NCBI RefSeq assembly: GCF_050107595.1
Contig: NZ_JBNILH010000017.1
Span: 1-64,000 of the forward strand
Origin: Bacillus_AB infantis_C
GTDB taxonomy: Bacteria > Bacillota > Bacilli > Bacillales > Cytobacillaceae
Direction of reading: 5' to 3'
DNA length: 64,000 nucleotides
The position numbers and the translations under genes are program-made. Positions 41,106 through 49,967 of this stretch are shown here, piece by piece (within the stretch, counting starts at the first letter, position 1; every line of letters starts with the position of its first letter). The notes beneath the pieces were generated by a model. It searched no databases. It was not told the DNA's origin and saw only the letters and a list, made by a program, of their open reading frames with translations.

Positions 41106-41849
41106 TCAAACCATGGACTTAATCGAAACCTCCCTAAAGGTTATAAGATCAATGCCCCTTTCAGTAATGGCCTCCTGGACAGCAGGGTCGGTTAATATGG
41201 TTAATTCTCTGATACGCTGTAAAGCATAGGAACTGCCAGAATAGACCTGTTCATCAACAAAAGCGGGATGTGTCATTAACTCTGCAGTTTCATAAAGAAG
41301 GGCTTTATCCAGCAGTCCGATTAAATACTCTGTCGTCAGCTGATCCCCGTAAAATTCATGATTAAAATATTGGACAGGCTGTAATTGGTTTGGATCAGAA
41401 CTTACTTTTCTAATCGGCAACTGGTTTTCCCTGGCTATTTTTTCTACTGCGGGATAAACATTTGGAAGTGAATGCACATGATGATGGCTGTCGATATGGG
41501 TGGGTTTTATGCCAAAAGAAAGGAACTTTTCAAATTGGCTTGTTAATTCAAGTTCAATTTCCTCAGCTGATCCTTGCTCCTCTATTGCAGATATCCTGTT
41601 AAATTCTCCCTGGCTGTTTACCAGCGAGAACACTTCCTTGCTTACAGGCCTTCCACAGGTCAACACGAAATGGATTCCCACTCCCAGTCCGGGGTTTTTC
41701 TTCGCCAGGCCGGCAGCATGCTGTGCTCCAGGCATATTTGCCATTAATGTAGTCGAAGTGACAACACCATTTTGATATGCTTCAATAATTCCCAGATTAA
41801 CTCCTTTAGAGTAGCCAAAATCATCGGCATTGATAATTAACTTAGTCAT
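41106..41849 (-). CDS. chbG: Chitooligosaccharide deacetylase ChbG (YdjC family)
   Basis: A 247-residue metal-dependent deacetylase. The family motifs are INADDFGYSKGVN at the N-terminus, THIDSHHHVHSLPNV around residue 115 (metal-binding His pair) and ELMTHPAFVDEQVY near residue 190. In E. coli ChbG removes one acetyl group from chitobiose 6-phosphate so that ChbF can act and the ChbR regulator can respond. Its place inside a PTS operon with a GH4 hydrolase argues that this system takes up N,N'-diacetylchitobiose rather than plain cellobiose. Confidence 0.9.
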   Translation of the reverse strand: MTKLIINADDFGYSKGVNLGIIEAYQNGVVTSTTLMANMPGAQHAAGLAKKNPGLGVGIHFVLTCGRPVSKEVFSLVNSQGEFNRISAIEEQGSAEEIELELTSQFEKFLSFGIKPTHIDSHHHVHSLPNVYPAVEKIARENQLPIRKVSSDPNQLQPVQYFNHEFYGDQLTTEYLIGLLDKALLYETAELMTHPAFVDEQVYSGSSYALQRIRELTILTDPAVQEAITERGIDLITFREVSIKSMV

Positions 41850-41861
41850 TACTTCAGCTCC

Positions 41862-43211
41862 TTACATGTTTGCAACTTTTTTATTGGCATCGACTGGAGG
41901 CTGAAAACCGCCTTCTTCAGCGAGCTTTTGTTTATCCCAAATCCGGAAGAAAGGATAATAGATGGTAAACGCTAAGGCAAAGTTTATTAGTTGCAGGACA
42001 GCTCCTGACATTTTTCCTCCTGCTGCCAAATATCCCCCGATTATCGGCGGCATTGTCCATGGAACCGCAATCCCTGCCGGTTTTGCGACCAGCCCCGTAC
42101 TCATGCCAATATAGGTGGTTAAGACCATTACAAGCGGTGTAAGTATAAAGGGAACGATCAAAATAGGGTTCATCACAATCGGCATTCCAAATACTACAGG
42201 TTCGTTAATATTGAATAGCCCCGGCCCGATAGCTAAACGGCCTAATTGCTTCATTTGCTTGCTCCGTGCCCTCAAAATCATTGCAAGCACCAATGCTAAC
42301 GTTGCGCCGCTTCCTCCTATATATACAAAGATATCGAAGAATTGCTGTGTGAATATATTTGGCAAAGTTTCTCCTCCCTGGAACGCCAGGCGGTTTGCAT
42401 CCATTGCTGACAGCCAAATTGGCCCCATTACCCCTCCAACAATGGAAGCTCCATGTAATCCACAAGACCATAATAGCTGTACAAGAAATACTGCAACCAG
42501 GCTGCCGATCAAGCTTCCGCCCAGGATGCCAAGTGGTTTTCCGAGGACTTCGCCAATAATATTATGCAAGCTCTGAAAGTCTGTCTGCTCTACAAGAAGC
42601 CGAAGAAGCCAAATCAAGGCGATAACAATAAAACCCGGAATGAGTGCAACGAATGATTTGCTGACAGCAGGCGGTACGCCATCAGGCATTTTAATAATGA
42701 TCTTTTTCTGGATGATAAATCGGTATATTTCCGTGGAAAGCATGGCAATCAGCATGGCTACAAAAAGTCCCTTGCTTCCCATTAAAGCGGCTGGGATCGC
42801 TCCGCCTACAAGTACTGCTTCTGAAGCACCATCTGGTGTAAAGGAGACCTGATACGGAGTTGCCAAAAGAAATGCCGCAACAGAAATTGCGCCTGCAGAC
42901 AGCGCATCCACTCCATATTTTTCAGCAAGGCGGTAAGCTATGCCAAAGGCGGCAATCAAGGCCATAATATCGAAGGTCGCACCTACCGGGTACATCAGCT
43001 TGGTCAGCCATTGATCACCAAATGTATTTGCCATGAAATCGGCATAGCCAGGAATAGGCAAGAAACCGAGAATCAGGAATAATGAACCGACAATAATCAA
43101 CGGCATAGTCAGGATAATTCCATCACGCAGTGCCTGAAGATGGCGCTGGCCAGCTACCCTGCCTGCAACAGGCATTACCTTATTTTCAAGGAAATCATTC
43201 ATTTTGCTCAT
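41862..43211 (-). CDS. PTS cellobiose/chitobiose-family IIC permease
   Basis: The membrane channel subunit, 449 residues with about ten hydrophobic segments. It has the CelB/LicC-like N-terminus MSKMNDFLENKVMPVAGR, LRDGIILTMPLIIVGS, and the conserved loops GPGLFNINEPVVFGMPIVMNP and MPPIIGGYLAAGG typical of the lactose/cellobiose group. I prefer the ATG at 43211 with AGGGGGAG upstream over a GTG nine bases before, which abuts that site. It follows the first IIB gene by about 15 bases. Confidence 0.93.
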   Translation of the reverse strand: MSKMNDFLENKVMPVAGRVAGQRHLQALRDGIILTMPLIIVGSLFLILGFLPIPGYADFMANTFGDQWLTKLMYPVGATFDIMALIAAFGIAYRLAEKYGVDALSAGAISVAAFLLATPYQVSFTPDGASEAVLVGGAIPAALMGSKGLFVAMLIAMLSTEIYRFIIQKKIIIKMPDGVPPAVSKSFVALIPGFIVIALIWLLRLLVEQTDFQSLHNIIGEVLGKPLGILGGSLIGSLVAVFLVQLLWSCGLHGASIVGGVMGPIWLSAMDANRLAFQGGETLPNIFTQQFFDIFVYIGGSGATLALVLAMILRARSKQMKQLGRLAIGPGLFNINEPVVFGMPIVMNPILIVPFILTPLVMVLTTYIGMSTGLVAKPAGIAVPWTMPPIIGGYLAAGGKMSGAVLQLINFALAFTIYYPFFRIWDKQKLAEEGGFQPPVDANKKVANM

Positions 43212-43225
43212 TAAACTCACTCCCC

Positions 43226-43531
43226 CTATTTATTTGCTAATTTTTCTGCAAAGCTTAATACTTCGGTACCATTGCATGTGCCATAGTGAACGATATTAAT
43301 TACGTCAACCGGGATCTTTTTTTCTTCACCCTGCTTCTTCAATTGAGGAAGCATAAAACGCACTTGAGGCCCCAGAAGCAGAACATCCGCCCTGTCAATA
43401 TGATGGTGCACCGCATCAATTGAAACGGCCCAAATTGTATATTCTTTACCTTGTTCTCTTGCACTTTTCTCCATCTTTGTAACAAGCAGACTTGTTGACA
43501 TCCCGGCTGAGCAGCACAGCAATATGTTCAC
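43226..43531 (-). CDS. PTS lactose/cellobiose-family IIB component (first copy)
   Basis: A 101-residue IIB protein opening the PTS operon. The phosphorylated cysteine is in MNILLCCSAGMSTSLL; VLLLGPQVRFMLPQLKK follows. The start is GTG with GGGGTGA upstream. A cre-like CcpA site (43585-43598) lies about 55 bases before the start. The operon order is IIB, IIC, chbG, IIB, IIA, GH4 hydrolase. Confidence 0.93.
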   Translation of the reverse strand: MNILLCCSAGMSTSLLVTKMEKSAREQGKEYTIWAVSIDAVHHHIDRADVLLLGPQVRFMLPQLKKQGEEKKIPVDVINIVHYGTCNGTEVLSFAEKLANK

Positions 43532-43584
43532 TTTATCACCCCTTTTTTAAGTAGAATCACCTTGCTCGTACCTTAATGATAAAT

Positions 43585-43598
43585 TGAAAACGTTTCCA
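43585..43598. promoter_or_regulatory. Candidate CcpA cre site of the PTS operon
   Basis: TGAAAACGTTTCCA fits the cre consensus TGWAANCGNTNWCA except for one position near the end. It lies between the PRD regulator gene and the first PTS gene, close to where the operon promoter should be, so catabolite repression by preferred sugars is likely. Confidence 0.65.
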
Positions 43599-43724
43599 TC
43601 TACACATACACTTTTTCCGTTGGGCACCGGAAAAATTTTATTGGATAATTCAGACACTTTTAGTTTCTTATATGTTGTAACTTTGTGAGCGGGGTCTCTT
43701 TAGTCAGTTCTCTTGTTTGCAAAA

Positions 43725-43757
43725 TAAAAACACCATGCGAAATTAAATAGCATGGCG
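43725..43757 (-). terminator. Terminator of the PRD regulator gene
   Basis: Minus strand: CGCCATGC and GCATGGTG form a stem (43757-43731) with an 11-base loop, followed by TTTTTATTTTG. It separates the regulator transcript from the PTS operon. Confidence 0.85.
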
Positions 43758-43766
43758 GAACTTTAT

Positions 43767-45707
43767 TTATTTTTTTTTGCGCAGAAAAACAGATTTAAAC
43801 TCTTTATAGGTTCTACACTTTAATAATTGCTGTACCAGAGTATTGTCCTCTACCACTTCTATAAGGAGCTTGTACATATTGACCAGGTCTTCTTTACTGT
43901 TTTTTCTAACACATAGCAAACAAACAAATTGGACCCGCTTATCATCCCAGTCGACAGGCTTCTGGAGTGTGCATATCGCCCAGAAGGTCTCATCAGTCCG
44001 CGGCATGACTGGATGGGGTATGGCAACCAGATTTCCAAAGCAGGTGGGTGAAATCTCCTCCCTTTCCAAAACAGCAGGCAAAAAGTGTTCATCAGTCAAG
44101 CCTAAATCTGTTAACTCATTTGCTAAAAACTCTAATACTTCTTCCTTTGTTTCAAATTCCTTCTGAAGGAAAACCAGCTCTTTTCTTGTATAAGCAAAAG
44201 ACTGTTCGGTATGATCTTCCAATACTTTTTCAATCTTTAATAAATCAGTCCCCCCAAGTATTGTGTTTACCTGAATGACCGGGACGGGGAGTTCACAGGT
44301 AATGGGAACAGTACTGACAATAAAATCAATCGTGTCCAGCGGAATCTCATTTATATTATAATATTCGGTCGTGCCTGCCAGATCCAGCCTGGAACCAAAT
44401 TGGGCCTCAAGTTTATGGTATAAAAGCCTTGCGCTCCCTACTCCTGATGCGCAGACAATCAGACAGCGTTTAACTGAATGGTTTGCCTTGACTCTCTCCA
44501 TCGCCGCTCCAAAGTGAAGAGCCAGATAGGCGACCTCGCTTTCACCTATTTGGTATCCAAGTTCTTCTTTTATGCAAATTCCGGCCAGGACGCCTGCCTG
44601 AAAGGCCACCGGATAGTTAGATTTTATCGCATCCAGCATCGGGTTCCGGATGTTCATGCCGAACCGGAAACGATTTAATGCCGGCTTTAGATGCAAACAC
44701 ATGCTAACAAACAATTCCTTATCACTTTTAATCCCCAGCTTTAGCTTCTGTTCAATCATACTCAGTATCTTTTTAGCCAGATTAAAGACTTCCTCATCAA
44801 CAAAGCTGCGTATTTCTGTTTCATCTAAATTTAAATGAGCAATCATTCTGATTCCCATTAAATGAATGGCTATATAAGCAATTTCTGATTCCGGAAACTC
44901 TACACAAAGATGCTTGTTTATTCCCTGGATTATTTCTGCAGCTACCATATACTCCTTTTGGTTTGTTATTTCATGCATGTCCTTCGGAAATATCATGACA
45001 TATTTTTCACTTCGTATCCTGCAGCATGCAATGGCAATATGAGTGATCAAGTTATTCAGGCCCATGTCGGAAAGTGATATTTGGTTTTTCCGGACTTGAT
45101 CAAGAATAATATTTCGGATCAGCTGCACTTCCTCTTTTGGAAGAATGGATAGGCGGCTTTCAGACATATCAAGAACCGTTCTTTCCCGATTGTATATATA
45201 CTGGGACATACAAAACCGCAGTTTAACTTCATCTCCCCTTAATTTGAGACCATAATTCGGCCGTTTCTCAACTGCTATGCCATACTGCTGTAAAATCCTT
45301 TTGGCCTCTCTTAAATCATTTTGAATAGATGATTTGCTGATAAATAATTCTTCAGCCAGGTCATCCAGTTTTACATATTTTTCAGCAAAAAGGAGCCGCT
45401 TGATCAGAAACTGAACACGATCCTCTGGAAGGTTTGGTATATGACCGCTAATTAAAGAAAACTCTCCTGTAAATTGAGCCAATAAATGGTTAAACGAACT
45501 ATCATCCACAACTTCTAATTTATATCCTGTTCCGCGGACCGATTTAATTTCAGCGCCATTTTTAGCAAGCACCATATTTAACTCTTTAATCGTATTCCTG
45601 ATCGTACGGGAAGTAACCTGTATAATATTCGCCAAGTATTCGCTTGTAATTACATCTTCTGTCTCAATTAAAGCTTTTAGAATACTGCTCATTCGGGCAT
45701 TCAGCAT
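43767..45707 (-). CDS. LicR-type PRD-containing transcriptional activator
   Basis: A 646-residue PTS-controlled activator. In order: an N-terminal helix-turn-helix (about 5-65, ITSEYLANIIQVTSRTIRN), a second HTH region (FISKSSIQNDLREAKRILQ), two PRD domains (about 160-380) with the phosphorylatable histidines in NLITHIAIA and AIHLMGIR, a IIB-like domain with CASGVGSARLLYHKL, and a C-terminal IIA-like domain with LVAIPHPVMP. This layout matches LicR and related activators. I start at the ATG at 45707, with a G-rich site upstream; the frame is open 38 codons more. It probably activates the adjacent chitobiose PTS operon. Confidence 0.92.
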   Translation of the reverse strand: MLNARMSSILKALIETEDVITSEYLANIIQVTSRTIRNTIKELNMVLAKNGAEIKSVRGTGYKLEVVDDSSFNHLLAQFTGEFSLISGHIPNLPEDRVQFLIKRLLFAEKYVKLDDLAEELFISKSSIQNDLREAKRILQQYGIAVEKRPNYGLKLRGDEVKLRFCMSQYIYNRERTVLDMSESRLSILPKEEVQLIRNIILDQVRKNQISLSDMGLNNLITHIAIACCRIRSEKYVMIFPKDMHEITNQKEYMVAAEIIQGINKHLCVEFPESEIAYIAIHLMGIRMIAHLNLDETEIRSFVDEEVFNLAKKILSMIEQKLKLGIKSDKELFVSMCLHLKPALNRFRFGMNIRNPMLDAIKSNYPVAFQAGVLAGICIKEELGYQIGESEVAYLALHFGAAMERVKANHSVKRCLIVCASGVGSARLLYHKLEAQFGSRLDLAGTTEYYNINEIPLDTIDFIVSTVPITCELPVPVIQVNTILGGTDLLKIEKVLEDHTEQSFAYTRKELVFLQKEFETKEEVLEFLANELTDLGLTDEHFLPAVLEREEISPTCFGNLVAIPHPVMPRTDETFWAICTLQKPVDWDDKRVQFVCLLCVRKNSKEDLVNMYKLLIEVVEDNTLVQQLLKCRTYKEFKSVFLRKKK

Positions 45708-45958
45708 TCTAATCTTCCCCCCGCCCCAGTGTTTTATATCTTTTATTGTGTAATCCTTCTCAAGAACTGTTGTTATAAGCAAAAACTGTTTAAAATTCCT
45801 ATTTCCAGTCTCCAGGAACACTTGTTTTGTAAAAAGGTTTAGTTGTCTAAATTATCTGATATTAATATGTTACTACCATTCTAATAGAAAATAGTACAAT
45901 TTGGGCACTTTCCGAAAAAATATTGGGAAAAATATAAACTTAACGCTTTTGAACCCAG

Positions 45959-45993
45959 AAAAAAATAGGAAGCTGCAAAAGCAGTCTCCCTAT
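45959..45993 (-). terminator. Terminator of the small CPLCG protein gene
   Basis: Minus strand: ATAGGGAGACTGC, loop, GCAGCTTCCTAT, then TTTTTTTC. It lies about 30 bases after the stop codon at 46,024. Confidence 0.85.
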
Positions 45994-46023
45994 TTTGTAG
46001 TAATAATTGGGGTATCTTTATTG

Positions 46024-46302
46024 TTATGGCAAAAACAGAGCAAAATACTCCAATAATTCCTGTTGCTTATTATAAGTAAAATATGTACAAGGCTGCTGCC
46101 CAATAGGCGAAGGATAAACGACTTTTCCGCAGAGTGGGCAATTGCCTTTAATTTTAAATTGATGTTTTACACCAAGAGTAAATGGATGGCTATTATATCC
46201 CAGCATAAATAAAAAAGCCTGGCCGTCTACTTCAAAATTGATCTCAAATCCATTAAACCCGGATGATTTTAAGATATTGTACTGTTCTATTTCAAACTCC
46301 AT
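46024..46302 (-). CDS. Small protein with a CPLCG zinc-ribbon-like motif
   Basis: A 92-residue protein I do not recognise. It has one CPLCG pair near residue 55 and a single later cysteine (QPCTYF), so a full four-cysteine zinc ribbon is not evident. The N-terminal half has several aromatic residues (FEINFEVDGQAFLFMLGY). GGGGAGATG precedes the ATG at 46302 and a terminator follows the stop, so it looks like a real single gene. It sits between the PRD regulator and the frl operon with no obvious link to either. Confidence 0.7.
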   Translation of the reverse strand: MEFEIEQYNILKSSGFNGFEINFEVDGQAFLFMLGYNSHPFTLGVKHQFKIKGNCPLCGKVVYPSPIGQQPCTYFTYNKQQELLEYFALFLP

Positions 46303-46501
46303 TTATTTCATCTCCCCCTGAAGAAGTTCTATGCCCAAAACTCCCAGAAACGGTTTATTTCAAAGGGATTATTTATTGGTCAGTCTGCTGTACTCAGAAA
46401 GCAGGTGTTCAACAAGGCTTTGTTTTATGAAATTTTAAGTGTTCGGAATAAACTTTCGTAATGATCATAGTTATGATCTGTTCCCAACAGAACCTCTTTG
46501 A

Positions 46502-47242
46502 TCATTCCGGGCTAATTATGTGCTCTAATCTCAGCTGTACACGTTCAGCAATCAAATAGTACTTTGAATAATGGACAGGTAAATCTTGTTCACCATAAAT
46601 CACTTTATCCACCAGGACAAGTAAATTGAAATTATTCACTTTTAAGTGTGTTTGCAATTCTTCGTCTGGATAGACAAATTCCAGGTTTTTACGGACTCTT
46701 TTAAACTTAACAGCATACTCATCATGAATAATAGCAAAAGTAGAACTTTCGGGCGTTATTTTTTCTTCGATGCCTGGATAAAGATCAACAGGCAAATAGG
46801 CATAATCTACGCTTAGCGCCTGGTCATTGCGGTAGACTTTTCGTACAAGTTCAATATACTCCTTATAACGGCTGTTAAAAATTTTGTCTAAATCCGGATT
46901 GCTTTTGATTTTCTGGATGGAAATGATATCTTTCGTTATCGTGTCATTTTCGGTTGTTAATCCTTCGGTAAAACCCTGCAGGTCCAATAGATGAATTTCT
47001 TTTCTTGGGGCACTTACAAAAGTCCCTTTGCCTCTGACAATTGTAAGAGTACCTTCGTCAACTAATTCCTTGATGGCGCGCCTGATAGATATGCGGCTGG
47101 CTTTGAATAAATCTCCCAATTCTTTCTCGGTGGGGATTCGATCTCCCTCTTTTAGTCCATTGCTTTTAATATAGTGCATGAGTCCGGTCATGATCTCTTC
47201 GTATAAATAAAGCTGATCTCGATTTAGATTGTCTTTTTCCAT
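46502..47242 (-). CDS. frlR: GntR/HutC-family regulator of the frl operon (FrlR-like)
   Basis: A 246-residue repressor-type regulator. The GntR winged helix spans about 18-82 (GDRIPTEKELGDLFKASRIS, KGTFVS) and a UTRA effector domain covers about 95-240. B. subtilis FrlR (YurK) is of this type and represses the frl genes until fructosamine 6-phosphates appear. It is the last gene of the cluster, 65 bases after frlD. The start is the ATG at 47242 with GAGG upstream; a TTG two codons earlier is less likely. Repeated TATGATGT half-sites at the frlB promoter are candidate targets. Confidence 0.86.
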   Translation of the reverse strand: MEKDNLNRDQLYLYEEIMTGLMHYIKSNGLKEGDRIPTEKELGDLFKASRISIRRAIKELVDEGTLTIVRGKGTFVSAPRKEIHLLDLQGFTEGLTTENDTITKDIISIQKIKSNPDLDKIFNSRYKEYIELVRKVYRNDQALSVDYAYLPVDLYPGIEEKITPESSTFAIIHDEYAVKFKRVRKNLEFVYPDEELQTHLKVNNFNLLVLVDKVIYGEQDLPVHYSKYYLIAERVQLRLEHIISPE

Positions 47243-47307
47243 TGTCAACGCCTCAATATCTTAATTTTACAATAATTATACATGAATCCCCTCGTAAATA
47301 AAATCAA

Positions 47308-48123
47308 TCACATTTCTGCTGGATACCCAAAACCCCCATATTCCTGGCATGTCTTTTCAGCAGAAAGGGTTCCTTTTTCAAGAGCCTTTTCTATATCGCC
47401 GCTCTTAACATATTCAGTTAGAAAGCCTGCAATCAAGCTGTCTCCTGCCCCCATTGTATCGACAACATTGATTTTCCTCAGCTTCTGCCTGTAAATATTC
47501 TCTTGTTGGACGAATACCGCCGGCTCTCCTCCCCGCGTCAGACCTATAACCTCAAAACCAAACGGTGCAAGGCCTGCAATAAAATCATTAAGTTCTGCTT
47601 CAGATAATTCCGCAGCTGAGAAAAAGGCATAAGTGATATGCGGGGCAATCGATGAAATATATTCCAGATCTTTTCGGTTCGAAAAATCATACGCCACTTT
47701 AACCTCTTTAGCAATCTTGGCCAGTTCGCTTTCCATAGATGAATAGCAGCTCACATGGCAAACATCAAATTGTTTAATATACTCAATTTCCTCCGGGATC
47801 AGCTGGATTTTAAACCGGTGCTGCACAGTGTCTTTAGGTCCTCCTACAAATACCCGATCATTGCCCTCGGTAAGCGCGACTTTGGGCTGTCCTGTGATGC
47901 CGATAGCATCCCTGGAAAACTGGAACTCGACACCCTCTTGCTGCAATGCATTTTTGATATGTTCTGCAGGCTCATCTGTAGCAAAAATCCCAATATAGCC
48001 GACACAGCTTGCACCGTTTCGCTTGGCATTTACAGCGACATTCACACAATTGCCGCCAGGAAAATATTCCTTCCGGTCCAAATAGCAGTCTACAACATTG
48101 TCACCCACAGCAATTAATTTCAT
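47308..48123 (-). CDS. frlD: Fructosamine kinase FrlD (PfkB family)
   Basis: Phosphorylates fructosamines (for example fructose-amino acids) at the 6 position inside the cell, giving the substrate of FrlB. The 271-residue PfkB-type kinase has PGGNCVNVAVNAKRNGA near the N-terminus and the catalytic anion-hole motif DTMGAGDSLIAGF near residue 222. I choose the ATG at 48123, with AAGG nine bases upstream; an ATG two codons earlier lies too near that site. The start overlaps the region of the frlM stop, so the genes are coupled. Confidence 0.92.
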   Translation of the reverse strand: MKLIAVGDNVVDCYLDRKEYFPGGNCVNVAVNAKRNGASCVGYIGIFATDEPAEHIKNALQQEGVEFQFSRDAIGITGQPKVALTEGNDRVFVGGPKDTVQHRFKIQLIPEEIEYIKQFDVCHVSCYSSMESELAKIAKEVKVAYDFSNRKDLEYISSIAPHITYAFFSAAELSEAELNDFIAGLAPFGFEVIGLTRGGEPAVFVQQENIYRQKLRKINVVDTMGAGDSLIAGFLTEYVKSGDIEKALEKGTLSAEKTCQEYGGFGYPAEM

Positions 48124-48128
48124 CGTCA

Positions 48129-49019
48129 TTATCCTTTCACCGAGCCTTCTGCAAGACCTCGTACTAAATATTTTTGGAGAGCAATCAATAATAGAACCAT
48201 TGGGACTGAGGCAATAACCATTCCTGATAACAGGACACCCCAATCCGTTCGCAGTGCATCCCTGAAGACCATTAATCCTGATGGAATCGTTTTCAGTTCG
48301 CTGGAATTAATAAATACTGTTGCAAACAAGAACTCATTCCAAGCATAAAAGGCGTTAATAATCACTGAGGTTATCACAATCGGAATAGATAGCGGCAAGT
48401 ATATTCTCCAATAGATTCCAAACTCACTGCAGCCATCGATCAGGGCAGACTCTGACAGCTCATGAGGCACAGTTATGAAGAAAGCGCGGATCAGTATGAT
48501 GGTAAGAGGCAATCGATATGCGACATATGTCAGGATTAAAGCCCACCTTGTATCGATTAAATTAAAAAGCGATAAAATCTCAAATAATGGAATGAGAGCC
48601 ACCTGTGGATTCATCATCAATCCGCCAATGATGAATAAAAGAGCTGCATCTATCCAGCGGCTGCGGTACCTGGCCAGGACAAAGGCTGCCATGGTACCTG
48701 CCAGGACTGTGAGCAGGATTGAAAAGCCAGTAACATAAGCACTGTTCAGAAAATAATTTTGGATGCCTTTTTCCCAGGCCAGTGCATAATTTTCAAAATG
48801 CCATTCACTGGGGAGCGTCCAAACATTTGAATAAATCTCCTTATAGCTTTTAAATGAAGAGATCACCATCCAAAAAAGCGGGTAGAGGATCATGATGGCG
48901 AAAATGATTAATCCAAGGAAGACTAAATTTCTGGATAGACGTGTTTTACGAGTCAGCTGCCTTCTTTTTACCGCCGGGAAAGTTAACTCTTTGGTTTGAA
49001 GATTTTCTATTTTCATCAT
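48129..49019 (-). CDS. frlM: Fructosamine ABC transporter permease FrlM
   Basis: A 296-residue MalG-type permease with six membrane segments (first at about 33-53). The EAA loop that contacts the ATPase is visible as ESALIDGCSEFGIYWRIYLP (about residues 193-212). Together with FrlN and the binding protein FrlO it imports fructosamines. No ATPase gene is present in this cluster; in B. subtilis the shared ATPase MsmX powers the same transporter, and I infer the same here. GGAAAGG precedes tandem ATGs at 49019 and 49016. Confidence 0.92.
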   Translation of the reverse strand: MMKIENLQTKELTFPAVKRRQLTRKTRLSRNLVFLGLIIFAIMILYPLFWMVISSFKSYKEIYSNVWTLPSEWHFENYALAWEKGIQNYFLNSAYVTGFSILLTVLAGTMAAFVLARYRSRWIDAALLFIIGGLMMNPQVALIPLFEILSLFNLIDTRWALILTYVAYRLPLTIILIRAFFITVPHELSESALIDGCSEFGIYWRIYLPLSIPIVITSVIINAFYAWNEFLFATVFINSSELKTIPSGLMVFRDALRTDWGVLLSGMVIASVPMVLLLIALQKYLVRGLAEGSVKG

Positions 49020-49903
49020 CAATCTTCCTTTCCTGTTTTAGACACTTTGATCTGGACTAAGGCAAAGATAGCCGACAGCAGAAACATGGTTGTGGCTATC
49101 GAAGAAGCATAGCCCATATTGTCTTTAAAGAAGCCATTCTGATACATATGAACAGCCAATGTCATCGAGCTGTTGCCGGGACCCCCATTGGTCAGGATAT
49201 AGGGCTCATTAAAAACCAGGATGGAACCGGTGACTGTGATCAGCAGATTGACAAACATCGTTTCCTTAACTTGGGGAAGAGTAATATGAAAAAACTGACG
49301 GATTTTTCCTGCGCCATCTATATGGGATGCCTCATACAATTCATTAGGGATCTTTTGAATGGCAACAATGAAAAGCATTGTTATTAAACCGATACTCTGC
49401 CATTGGGACATGGCAATAACACTATAGATTGCCGTTGTTGAATTGCCAAGCCAGGGTTTTGCCAGATCGCCGAGTCCAATTAACTCCAGGAAGCTGTTTA
49501 ACAATCCAATTTGCGGATTATATACAAAGCCGAACAAAAGGGCGATGACAGAGATGGAAATCATTACAGGGATAAAGTAGATGATCCTGAGGGCTGGAGC
49601 GACTCTGCGAAACAGCTTATCTTCCAGAATACTTGCCAGGATTAAGGCAAAGAATATTTGAAAAATCACAGAAATAACTCCGTATTTCACATTGTTCCAT
49701 AATGCGATCCCGATTACTTCATCTTCAAATAATTGCTTTATATTACTCATGCCTACATAGGATTTTGAATCTGAAAATACGTTAAAATCGAAGAAGCTGT
49801 TATAAAAATTCTGAATGAGTGGTATGTAGATGAAAATGCCCAAAAATAGGACGGTTGGCAAAAGAAAGAGAATTGGCGTCAAAGACATTTTTCTTAATTT
49901 CAT
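49019..49903 (-). CDS. frlN: Fructosamine ABC transporter permease FrlN
   Basis: A 294-residue MalF-type permease with six hydrophobic segments. The EAA loop is EASHIDGAGKIRQFFHITLP (about 193-212) and an FNEPYILTNGGPGN stretch follows. It pairs with FrlM. I prefer the ATG at 49903 (MKLRKMSLTP), where GCGGGTG lies seven bases upstream, over a GTG three codons earlier that abuts that site. The stop overlaps the frlM start. Confidence 0.91.
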   Translation of the reverse strand: MKLRKMSLTPILFLLPTVLFLGIFIYIPLIQNFYNSFFDFNVFSDSKSYVGMSNIKQLFEDEVIGIALWNNVKYGVISVIFQIFFALILASILEDKLFRRVAPALRIIYFIPVMISISVIALLFGFVYNPQIGLLNSFLELIGLGDLAKPWLGNSTTAIYSVIAMSQWQSIGLITMLFIVAIQKIPNELYEASHIDGAGKIRQFFHITLPQVKETMFVNLLITVTGSILVFNEPYILTNGGPGNSSMTLAVHMYQNGFFKDNMGYASSIATTMFLLSAIFALVQIKVSKTGKED

Positions 49904-49928
49904 ACTTATCACCCGCTTTCCCGATAAT

Positions 49929-49957
49929 TAGAAAGCCCCGACACCCGAATGTCAGGG
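49929..49957 (-). terminator. Stem-loop between frlO and frlN
   Basis: Minus strand: CCCTGACA, loop TTCGGG, TGTCGGGG (49957-49936), followed by only a weak CTTTCT run. A strong hairpin directly after a binding-protein gene and before its permease genes usually protects or partly ends the upstream message, so FrlO is made in excess. Partial terminator or RNA stabiliser; not a full stop. Confidence 0.65.
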
Positions 49958-49967
49958 CCCACCTCTG

